From Microvirga zambiensis WSM3693 (lineage in GTDB: Bacteria > Pseudomonadota > Alphaproteobacteria > Rhizobiales > Beijerinckiaceae): a stretch of 64,000 nucleotides of DNA. The stretch covers positions 62,001-126,000 of the forward strand of contig NZ_JAERQD010000008.1 of the NCBI RefSeq assembly GCF_016735695.1. The letters run 5' to 3'. Position numbers and translations under genes: made by a program. The notes below the pieces were generated by a model. That model was not told the DNA's origin. It ran no database searches and was given only the letters and a program-made list of their open reading frames with translations. This document shows positions 57,243 to 64,000 of this stretch, in pieces (within the stretch, counting starts at the first letter, position 1; each line of letters opens with the position of its first letter).

Positions 57243-58646
57243 TCACAGCTTGTAGGCCTCTTTGGCGAGGCGATAGGCAAGATCGTGCGCAACCTCGTGC
57301 GCCTCGTCCTCGTCGAGGCGATGGGTGACCACGAGGTCGGCGAGATAGGCGCAGTCCACCCGCCGGGCCATGTCGTGCCGCGCCGGGATGGAGAGATAGG
57401 CCCGCGTGTCGTCGTTGAAGCCGACGGTGTTGTAGAAGCCGGCCGTCTCCGTCGTCAGCTCGCGGAAGCGGCGCATGCCCTCCGGCGCATCGAAGAACCA
57501 CCAGGCCGGGCCGAGCTTGAGCGCCGGATAATGGCCTGCGAGCGGCGCGAGCTCGCGCGAATAGCTCGTCTCGTCGAGGGTGAAGAGGATGAAGGTGAAG
57601 TTCGGCTCGTTGCCGAAGCGGTCAAGCAAGGGCTTGAGGCCGCGCACGTAATCCGTGCGCAGCGGAATATCCGCGCCCATGTCGCGGCCGAAGCGGCGGA
57701 AGAGTGCCTGGTTATGGTTGCGGAACGAGCCGGGATGGAGCTGCATCACCATGCCGTCCTCGACGCTCATCCGCGCCATCTCGGTCAGCATCTGGGCGCG
57801 GAACATCTCCGCATCCTCCGGCCCCGCATCGCCCGTCGACACGCGGCGGAACAAAGCCTCGGCGGCGGCCGGCGAAAGATCCGCGGTCCTTGCCGTCGGA
57901 TGGCCGTGGTCTGTGGAGGTGGCGCCGTATTCGCGGAAGAAGGCGCGCCGCTTGCGGTGCGCATCGAGATAGCCGCTCCAGGTCGAGGTATCGCAACCCG
58001 TGATCTCACCGAAGCGCGCGAGATTGTCGCGAAAGCCTTCGAATTCCGGATCGACGACCGGATCGGGACGATAGGCCGTGACCACGCGCCCGTTCCAGCC
58101 CGATTGGCGGATGGCCTCGTGAGATTTCAGCGGATCGAGCGGGCTCTCCGTGGTGGCGATGGCCTCGATGCGGAAGCGCTCGAACAGCGCGCGCGGGCGG
58201 AATTCCGGCGTGCGCAAAGCGGCGTCGATCCTGTCGTAATACTCGTCGGCGTTGGCCGCCGAGAGCCGCTCCGTGAAGCCGAAAAGGGTCGCGAAGGTGT
58301 GGTCGAGCCACATCCGTGTCGGCGTGCCGCGAAAGAGATGGTAGTTCGCCGCGAAGCGACGCCAGATCGCGCGCGCATCGCGCTCGACGATGCCGCCCTC
58401 TTTCGTATGGATGCCGAGATCCTCGAGCCGCACGCCCTGGCTGTAGAGCATGCGGAAAATGTAATGGTCGGGAATGACGAACAGCGTCGCCGGATCCGAG
58501 AACGGCGCATCCTCGGCGAACCAGCGCGGATCGGTATGGCCATGCGGCGAGATGATCGGCAGATCGCGGATGTCTGCATAGAGCCTGTGCGCCACCTCGC
58601 GGGCAGCGGGCTCTGCAGGAAACAGCCGGTCCGGATGGATCAGCAT
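57243..58646 (-). CDS. uxaC: Glucuronate isomerase
   Basis: A 467-residue amidohydrolase-fold uronate isomerase that converts D-glucuronate to D-fructuronate (and galacturonate to tagaturonate). The first metal-binding motif is SPHGHTDPRWF (about 33-43). VMQLHPGSFRNHNQALFRRFGRDMGADIP (split around 300-328) and TETAGFYNTVGFNDDTRAYLSIPARHD are characteristic. It lies 50 nt upstream of the binding-protein gene in the same direction, with the shared promoter region to the divergent GntR gene behind it. Confidence 0.95.
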   Translation of the reverse strand: MLIHPDRLFPAEPAAREVAHRLYADIRDLPIISPHGHTDPRWFAEDAPFSDPATLFVIPDHYIFRMLYSQGVRLEDLGIHTKEGGIVERDARAIWRRFAANYHLFRGTPTRMWLDHTFATLFGFTERLSAANADEYYDRIDAALRTPEFRPRALFERFRIEAIATTESPLDPLKSHEAIRQSGWNGRVVTAYRPDPVVDPEFEGFRDNLARFGEITGCDTSTWSGYLDAHRKRRAFFREYGATSTDHGHPTARTADLSPAAAEALFRRVSTGDAGPEDAEMFRAQMLTEMARMSVEDGMVMQLHPGSFRNHNQALFRRFGRDMGADIPLRTDYVRGLKPLLDRFGNEPNFTFILFTLDETSYSRELAPLAGHYPALKLGPAWWFFDAPEGMRRFRELTTETAGFYNTVGFNDDTRAYLSIPARHDMARRVDCAYLADLVVTHRLDEDEAHEVAHDLAYRLAKEAYKL

Positions 58647-58744
58647 GGCGCACTCCCTTAGGCCTCGCCCAAACCCTTATCCGGGCCGGTTTCGAGCACC
58701 TGACAAGCCGAACCTTATGCCGATCTTCGCTCCTTTGCAATGGT

Positions 58745-58759
58745 CTACTAGTATGGTAG
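58745..58759. promoter_or_regulatory. Candidate GntR operator in the uxaC-gntR divergent promoter
   Basis: CTAC-N7-GTAG at 58745-58759 around a perfect 8-bp palindrome TACTAGTA (58746-58753). It lies 10 bp before the GntR ATG and about 100 bp upstream of uxaC. FCD-type GntR regulators bind short imperfect palindromes overlapping their own promoters, so this is a reasonable autoregulatory site, but the match to a known consensus is weak. Confidence 0.4.
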
Positions 58760-58769
58760 TGTGCCACTT

Positions 58770-59498
58770 ATGACGGATAGACCATCCCTCGCAAAACTCG
58801 ATCTCGGCCGGGAGCCCATGGCCCGGCAGGTGACCCGCGCCCTTCGCCAAGCCATTGTCAGCATGCGGTTTTCTCCCGGAGAAATGCTTTCCGAGCAGGA
58901 TCTGGCGCAGCGATTCGGCGTCAGCCGCTCGCCGGTGCGAGAGGCGCTGATCAAGCTGAGCGAAGCGGGATTGGTGCGGGTTCTGCCGCAGCGCGGCACC
59001 CAGGTCGTCAAGATCTCGCGATCCGCCGTCGAGGATGCGCGCTTCATCCGCGAGGCGGTCGAATGCGCGGTCGTGCGCGAGGCGGCGCTGAAGGCGACGC
59101 CGGTGATGCTGGCGGAGCTCAATGCCAGCCTCGCCCGCCAGCGCCGCGGCCAGCGGAACATGTCCACCGACGATTTCATGGCCCTCGACGAGGAGTTTCA
59201 CCGTCTCCTGGCCGAGACGGCCGGGCGGCCATCCGCCTGGAGCATGATCGAGGATGTGAAGCCGCAGATGGACCGGGTCCGCTATCTCGACGTGAAGCAG
59301 GCGACGCCGCGCCATCTCATCGTGGCGCAGCACGCGACGATCGTCGACGCCATCAAGAGATCGGATCCGGCTGCCGCGGAAAAGGCCATGCATCAGCATC
59401 TCAGCGAGATCCTGCGCACCCTGCCGGAGCTTGCCGCACAATATCCGGATCTGTTCGAGCCCGAGGCCAACGCCCTTCCCGAGGTGCTCAGCGCGTGA
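58770..59498 (+). CDS. GntR-family regulator, FadR/FCD subfamily (UxuR-like)
   Basis: A 242-residue repressor with a winged HTH (about 13-80; SEQDLAQRFGVSRSPVREALIKLSEAGLV is its core, in two parts) and an all-helical FCD ligand domain (about 90-230) with the metal-binding His set in DEEFHRLL, QHATIVDAI and HQHLSEIL. Ligand is probably a uronate or mannonate. Start ATG 58770; a GTG nine bases upstream is possible. Divergent from uxaC and 62 nt before uxuA. Confidence 0.9.
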   Translation: MTDRPSLAKLDLGREPMARQVTRALRQAIVSMRFSPGEMLSEQDLAQRFGVSRSPVREALIKLSEAGLVRVLPQRGTQVVKISRSAVEDARFIREAVECAVVREAALKATPVMLAELNASLARQRRGQRNMSTDDFMALDEEFHRLLAETAGRPSAWSMIEDVKPQMDRVRYLDVKQATPRHLIVAQHATIVDAIKRSDPAAAEKAMHQHLSEILRTLPELAAQYPDLFEPEANALPEVLSA

Positions 59499-59560
59499 CT
59501 TCGATGAAAATTTTCGCCCCGCCGACGACTGCGTTCGGCTTTCTTCGATAAGGCAATTCC

Positions 59561-60757
59561 ATGGAACAGACTTGGCGTTGGTTCGGTCCGGACGATGTCG
59601 TCCAGCTCTCCCATATCCGCCAGACCGGCGCGACGGGGATCGTCACCGCCCTGCACCAGATCCCGTACGGCGTGATCTGGAGCGTGGAGGAAATCGAGAA
59701 GCGCAAAGGCATGATCGCCGCCGATGCCTCCCTCGGCCTGCGCTGGAGTGTCGTCGAGAGCCTGCCGATCCACGAGCGCATCAAGATCGGAGAAGGCGAC
59801 CTCAAGCCTCTGTTCGACAATTACCGCCAGTCCATGCGCAACCTCGCGCAATGCGGCGTCACGACGATCTGCTACAACTTCATGCCGGTGGTCGACTGGA
59901 CCCGGACCGAGCTCGCCCATCCGCTGCCCGGCGGCGCCACGGCCCTGCGCTTCAACCTGCATGAATTCGCGGCCTTCGACTGTCACATGCTGCAGCGTCC
60001 GGGCGCTGAGGCCGACTATTCCGCCGATGTCCTGGCGAGAGCCAAGGATTGGTACACGCGTTCGTCGGAAGGAGACCGGCGCAAGCTCTTGTCCAACATC
60101 ATGGCAGGGCTCCCGGGCGCCTATGATCGCTACGACGTGCCGGGCCTTCGCGCCATGCTCGACCGCTACCGTGGCATCGATGCGGCGGCTTTGCGCGAAA
60201 ACCTCGTCCGCTTCCTGCGCGAAGTGATCCCGACCGCGGACGAGGTCGGGATCCGCATGTGCATCCATCCCGACGATCCGCCGCGCCCGCTGATGGGCCT
60301 GCCGCGCATCGTCTCGAACGCGGACGATCTCTCCTTCATCCTCGATGCGGTCCCCTCGCGCTCGAACGGGGTCACCCTGTGCAGCGGCTCGCTCGGAGCC
60401 AACCCTGTCAACGATGTTCCCGCCATCGCCAAGCGCTTCGCGGACCGGATCTGGTTTGCCCATCTGCGCAACGTGGCGAAGGATCCGGACGGCTCCTTCA
60501 TGGAAGCCGACCATCTCGGCGGCGACACGGACATGGTCGCCCTCGTCACCGCCCTGCTCGAGGAGCAGAAGCGCCGCAAGGATGCGGGCGAGAAGCATTG
60601 GCGCATCCCGATGCGTCCCGACCACGGCCACGAGCTGCTCGACGACGTGGGCAAGCCGACCCATCCAGGCTACCCGGCCATCGGACGTCTGCGCGGCCTC
60701 GCGGAACTCCGGGGCGTGATGCAGGCGGTGTCGGCGCTGCGCAGCCTTCCGCTTTAG
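59561..60757 (+). CDS. uxuA: Mannonate dehydratase
   Basis: A 398-residue TIM-barrel metal enzyme (UxuA family) that dehydrates D-mannonate to 2-keto-3-deoxygluconate. MEQTWRWFGPDDVVQLSHIR is the family start, with TICYNFMPVVDWTRT, IRMCIHPDDPP and RPDHGHELLDD holding the metal ligands (His, Cys, Asp). It is preceded by the GntR gene and would be controlled with it. kdgK and kdgA are not in the window. Confidence 0.95.
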   Translation: MEQTWRWFGPDDVVQLSHIRQTGATGIVTALHQIPYGVIWSVEEIEKRKGMIAADASLGLRWSVVESLPIHERIKIGEGDLKPLFDNYRQSMRNLAQCGVTTICYNFMPVVDWTRTELAHPLPGGATALRFNLHEFAAFDCHMLQRPGAEADYSADVLARAKDWYTRSSEGDRRKLLSNIMAGLPGAYDRYDVPGLRAMLDRYRGIDAAALRENLVRFLREVIPTADEVGIRMCIHPDDPPRPLMGLPRIVSNADDLSFILDAVPSRSNGVTLCSGSLGANPVNDVPAIAKRFADRIWFAHLRNVAKDPDGSFMEADHLGGDTDMVALVTALLEEQKRRKDAGEKHWRIPMRPDHGHELLDDVGKPTHPGYPAIGRLRGLAELRGVMQAVSALRSLPL

Positions 60758-60785
60758 AGAAGCAGGTTCGAATCCCACCCTCTCC

Positions 60786-60875
60786 GTCATGGCCGGGCTT
60801 GTCCCGGCCACCCACGTCTAGAGAACCACTACGCTGCAGAAGACGTGGATACCCGCGACAAGCGCGGGCATGACG
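60786..60875. repeat. GTCAT...ATGAC palindromic element in the 60758-61163 gap
   Basis: Runs from GTCATGGCCGGGCTTGTCCC through CCACCCACGTCTAG and AGACGTGGAT to GCGGGCATGACG. It is the same unit type as 14468-14556 and 51050-51139. The rest of the gap (60876-61163) shows no accepted gene, but the reading frame before the methyltransferase contains DFISIDSEHG, reminiscent of an HpcH-type aldolase fragment. Confidence 0.65.
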
Positions 60876-61163
60876 GCTCAGGGTGGCATGAAGGACAGTG
60901 TCATTCTCGGCACCATGGCTCCCCCTTCCCTCGCTTCGCTCGCCGGGGATGACGCCGGGATTGGCCGGCTGCGCTCCTCCACCTGCCATGGGCCGCCATT
61001 GGACGGAGCGCCCGTTAGCGCTGCAGTACGGGTGCATGGTATCATTCCGCCTCTCGATCTGGCGAGGCTGCCCAAAGCGACACCAGCCTTGGACTTCATC
61101 TCCATAGACAGCGAGCATGGCGCCACGAACTCCACCCTGGACGACCTATACGGGAGCAGTTCA

Positions 61164-61895
61164 ATGAACCAACGCGATCCTTACCGCGATGTTGAGCGTG
61201 CTGATGCTTACAGCAAGGTCGGCATCATAAATTCCTACTACCTCGCATACCGCGATCTGCCTCAAATATTCAGCACATATGGTGTAACGGGCGCTGCTCT
61301 CGACTTCGGATGCGGAACGGGTCGCTCGACCCGATTTCTGCGCGAGCATGGATTCTCGACCGTCGGGGTCGATATCGCCGAGGAGATGATCGTCAAAGCG
61401 ATAGAGGCAGACCCTCACGGCGACTACCGGACGATCGACGAGTGCGATCTTGGCGCGTTCCCGAATGGATCTTTTGACTTGGTTCTCTCGTCGATGCCGT
61501 TCGATAGTATCCCGACAAAGGAAGAAAAGGTGAGAACGCTCAGGGAGATCAGTCGCGTGTTGAAGCACGGTGGCACTAAAATCCTTATTGCGGCATCGCC
61601 GGAATTTTATCTCCATGAGTGGGTGTCATGGTCCACGAAGAGCTTTCCTGAGAACAGGATCGCTCGGAGTGGCGATGTCGTCCGGGTCGTCATCAAGGAC
61701 CTGGGTGATGATCGCGTGGTCGAGGACTACTTGTGGACGGACGAATCCTACCGTGAGACCTTCGCAGAAACACCACTCCGATTGGTTGAGACACGACGGC
61801 CGTTGGCTCAGCCTGAAGATCCCTATCAGTGCGAGTGGCTTAACGAGACAGCGGTCGCTCCTTTTTCCATCTATGTTTTGAAGAAGGCACAGTAA
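61164..61895 (+). CDS. SAM-dependent class I methyltransferase, lower GC than neighbours
   Basis: A 243-residue methyltransferase. Motif I is ALDFGCGTGRSTRFLREHG (about 47-65), VDIAEEMI supplies the ribose-binding Asp, and LVLSSMPFDSIPTKEEK is motif IV. Substrate unknown. The long frame begins at 60870; ATG 61164 with GGGAG upstream is preferred. Codon use is clearly more AT-rich than the rest of the window (many AAT, TAC, ATA and TTT codons near the start), suggesting recent acquisition. It is flanked by dispersed palindromic elements on both sides. Confidence 0.85.
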   Translation: MNQRDPYRDVERADAYSKVGIINSYYLAYRDLPQIFSTYGVTGAALDFGCGTGRSTRFLREHGFSTVGVDIAEEMIVKAIEADPHGDYRTIDECDLGAFPNGSFDLVLSSMPFDSIPTKEEKVRTLREISRVLKHGGTKILIAASPEFYLHEWVSWSTKSFPENRIARSGDVVRVVIKDLGDDRVVEDYLWTDESYRETFAETPLRLVETRRPLAQPEDPYQCEWLNETAVAPFSIYVLKKAQ

Positions 61896-62056
61896 GGCCA
61901 TCTGTTGGGTCGAATCCAACGCTTGGCGTCCGCGATGATCTCGTCGGGATCGCCGGCACCGATCCCCGGATCTAATCCGGGGAGGCGGAGACGTAAGAGG
62001 TGACATGAAAGAGTGTCGTTCCCGGCCAGAGCGCCCTGCTTCGTAACGCTTTCGCC

Positions 62057-62145
62057 GTCATCACCGGCCTCGTGCCGGTGATCCCGATACATGAAGCGCT
62101 GCGCTTTTCCTGATCGGGATGGCCGGGACAGGCCCGGCCATGACG
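62057..62145. repeat. GTCAT...ATGAC palindromic element
   Basis: Runs from GTCATCACCGGCCTCGTGCC through GTGATCCCGATAC and TGATCGGGATGGCCGGG to GGCCCGGCCATGACG. It is the reverse-oriented counterpart of unit C at 51221-51309. A further CCCCGGAT/ATCCGGGG hairpin lies at about 61966-61983. It is in the 293-bp gap between the convergent methyltransferase and RTX genes. Confidence 0.65.
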
Positions 62146-62188
62146 TGGCAGGTGCAGCGGCAATCGCTCGTCCTGTTGCGCGCGCCTC

Positions 62189-64000
62189 TCAGATCACAAA
62201 GAAATCCGCTGCCGTCATCTTGAGGTTCTTCTTCAGGAGCGCGATCTCGACCTGCGCTTTGCGGCCCGTGCCGTCCTCGTCGTAGAAGAGCTTTCCGGTC
62301 GCCTTGTCGTAGATGATGCGGTCGTCGCGGTCATGGGCCGCCTTGCCGGCATGGAAGAAGCCGGCCTTCATCTTCACCGGCATCTCCGGCGTGCCCTTGC
62401 CGATCGTCTTGAAGACCGCGTTGTCGAGCCAGATCGAATCGTCCTTGACCGAGAAATCCTTGATCGTGTCGACATTCGTCTTCTTGTTGGGCCTGGTGTC
62501 GAACACGAAGACGTCGCGGCCGCCATCGCCGCGCAGAATGTCCTTGCCGAGACGGCCCGCGAGGATGTCGGCGCCGGCCCCGCCGGAGAGCACGTCCGCC
62601 GCGCTGCCGCCGACGATGCGGTCGTCGAGGCCGCTGCCGGCGGTGCGCTCCGGGTTGACGTCCTCGACATTCACCGTGACGACGCGGTCGTTGAAGAGGC
62701 CGCCGGCATCGGTGGCGCGGATGGTGAAGGTGTATGAGCGGGTCTGCTCGTAATCGAGCCCGATGCCGTTCTGCACGACGAGCTGATCGCCGCTGATCGC
62801 GAACACGCCCTGCGGCGCGCCGATCAGCGAATAGGTGAGCGTGTCGCCGCCATTGGGATCGCCCGCCGAAAGCTTGCCGACCGGAGTGCCGGGATCGGAC
62901 AGCTCCTTCACGCCGCTGCCGACGAGATCCGGCACGGCCGGGGTGCGGTTGGCGGTGCGGGTATCGACCGTCAGGGTCTTGGCAACCTCCGTCGTCCCGT
63001 CGTCGATCGTGACCGTGAAGGTCGTCCGCTCCACAGAGCCGACCGGATCGCTGCGATCGCGCGGGTCGAATTGCAGCGCGGCAAGCGCCTGCGTGACCTC
63101 GGCAGCGCTGCCGCTGAAGGTGAACTCCCCCGTCGCGGCCTCGTAGCTGCCGCCCCTGCCGGGGATCAGCACGCCTTTGGCCTTATCGTCGAGTTTGACG
63201 GTCAACGTGATCGCCTGGGTGTCGTCGCTCACGGCGGCGCCGGCGAAGAGCGAGAGCCGGGCGGTGTCGAAGCCGGACAGTGAGGTGGCGGCGAGCGTGA
63301 ATTCCGGCGGCGCGTTCACAACGGCGACTTCCACATTCACCGTGCTCGCCCGGCCGGCGTCGTTGGCGAGCGTGATCGCGATGTCCCGCGTTCCCTGCGT
63401 GACGGATCCCGGGTTGCCGTTGGCATAGGTGAGCACCCGAAGGAGCGCCTGCACCTGTGCCATCGTGGCGGCATCGTCGAAGGCGACCGCCAATCCGGCC
63501 GCGCCGGAACCGCCGGCGGTGATGGTGCCGATCCGCGTTCCGTTCACGGAAACCACGCTGTCGATCTCAAGGCCGTTCGACAGGGTCACCGGCGAACCGT
63601 TCGCGACGTCGATGCCGAGAGAATCCTCGGCAACGCGGTTCGTGATCGCTACGGTCAGCGTGTCGAAGCGCCCGACGGAATCGAGCAGCACCGCATCGCC
63701 GTCGCGATCGAGGCGGACCGCATGGCCGCCCGCGACCGTCACCCGGTCGCCGTTGAGCCCCCCGATGTCGGGCGGAGCGGCCTCGTAGCGCTCGTTGCCG
63801 ACGACGATGAAGTCGACACCCTGCCGGAAGAGCTGCAGGCGCTCGTCCAGTTCGAAGCTGCCCGACGTCACTTCGACCATGGTGCCCTGCTGGGCGGTGT
63901 GGATGAGAAGCGCCGTTTGGGCGTCGGCGACGAGGACATTGACGGCCCTCGCGCCGAGGTTGATCCGGCTGAAATTCGCGATCGTCGTCCGCGAGAGTTC
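62189..64000 (-). CDS. RTX/cadherin-like secreted calcium-binding protein (5' end beyond window)
   Basis: At least 603 residues, open to the window edge, so the N-terminus is missing; the ATG at 63880 is internal because the same frame continues upstream (NFSRINLGARAVNVLV...). Order: a beta-rich domain with DERLQLFRQGVDFIVVGNE, two VCBS/Calx-like domains, a cadherin-like repeat ending VTVNVEDVN, then RTX nonapeptides (GGSAADVLSGGAGADILAG and following) and a serralysin-type C-terminal secretion domain (VDTIKDFS, then FFHAGKAAHDRDDRIIYD). It is a type I secretion substrate by architecture, with a probable adhesion or biofilm role. Confidence 0.9.
   Translation of the reverse strand, partial: ELSRTTIANFSRINLGARAVNVLVADAQTALLIHTAQQGTMVEVTSGSFELDERLQLFRQGVDFIVVGNERYEAAPPDIGGLNGDRVTVAGGHAVRLDRDGDAVLLDSVGRFDTLTVAITNRVAEDSLGIDVANGSPVTLSNGLEIDSVVSVNGTRIGTITAGGSGAAGLAVAFDDAATMAQVQALLRVLTYANGNPGSVTQGTRDIAITLANDAGRASTVNVEVAVVNAPPEFTLAATSLSGFDTARLSLFAGAAVSDDTQAITLTVKLDDKAKGVLIPGRGGSYEAATGEFTFSGSAAEVTQALAALQFDPRDRSDPVGSVERTTFTVTIDDGTTEVAKTLTVDTRTANRTPAVPDLVGSGVKELSDPGTPVGKLSAGDPNGGDTLTYSLIGAPQGVFAISGDQLVVQNGIGLDYEQTRSYTFTIRATDAGGLFNDRVVTVNVEDVNPERTAGSGLDDRIVGGSAADVLSGGAGADILAGRLGKDILRGDGGRDVFVFDTRPNKKTNVDTIKDFSVKDDSIWLDNAVFKTIGKGTPEMPVKMKAGFFHAGKAAHDRDDRIIYDKATGKLFYDEDGTGRKAQVEIALLKKNLKMTAADFFVI

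Overview
High-GC chromosomal DNA of an alphaproteobacterium, most likely order Hyphomicrobiales and perhaps the Methylobacteriaceae/Microvirga side (inference). The support is an aapJQMP general amino-acid transporter next to metC, a popZ-valS pair, clpS-clpA, an EcfG-type sigma factor, a phasin, and palindromic intergenic repeats of the kind common in this order. I see no prophage, insertion sequence, CRISPR array or rRNA. Two tRNA genes (Cys, Asn) are present.

Layout. 0-20 kb is mostly housekeeping: an acyl-transferase-fold protein, an FMN reductase, a clpS-clpA-small membrane protein operon, a phasin with twin palindromic operators, a D,D-carboxypeptidase with a SPOR domain, a J-domain protein, a glutathione transferase, a biotin-dependent carboxylase alpha subunit, a manganese transporter with a perfect Mur-type box, valS, popZ, tolC and an isoaspartyl-methyltransferase-like gene. 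20-29 kb holds the tRNAs, an alanyl-tRNA editing protein, a sulfurtransferase, the aap operon and metC. 29-32 kb is a three-gene lipid-glycosylation operon (ArnT-like, ArnC-like, LAB_N). 33-34 kb holds the most unusual gene, an EcfG sigma factor carrying a NepR-like N-terminal segment.

34-45 kb is a sugar island: xylulokinase, a ribose-type ABC transporter, ribulose-phosphate 4-epimerase, ribulokinase, fructokinase, an AGE-family sugar isomerase and a convergent ribokinase. Neither xylA nor araA is present, so the sugar probably enters as a ketose or is made by a polyol dehydrogenase elsewhere; the AGE isomerase and fructokinase together could route mannose to fructose-6-phosphate. 45-51 kb has PhoH, a double cold-shock-domain protein, a zinc metallopeptidase, a 42-residue small protein, an LLM oxidoreductase, a lone receiver domain and a SET-domain protein.

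51-61 kb is a hexuronate island: a UxuB-like reductase, a four-gene iron/polyamine-type ABC importer, UxaC, a divergent GntR/FCD regulator and UxuA. Together these cover glucuronate to 2-keto-3-deoxygluconate. 61-64 kb has a lower-GC methyltransferase, probably acquired, and the C-terminal part of a large RTX/cadherin-type secreted protein cut by the window edge.

Intergenic spaces are rich in dispersed palindromic elements. One class (ends GTCAT...ATGAC) occurs at least nine times. Another forms a hairpin that supplies the TAG stop codon of two unrelated genes. Start codons were reassigned from the longest reading frame wherever a ribosome-binding site, family N-terminus or neighbouring feature argued for it; this is stated per gene.
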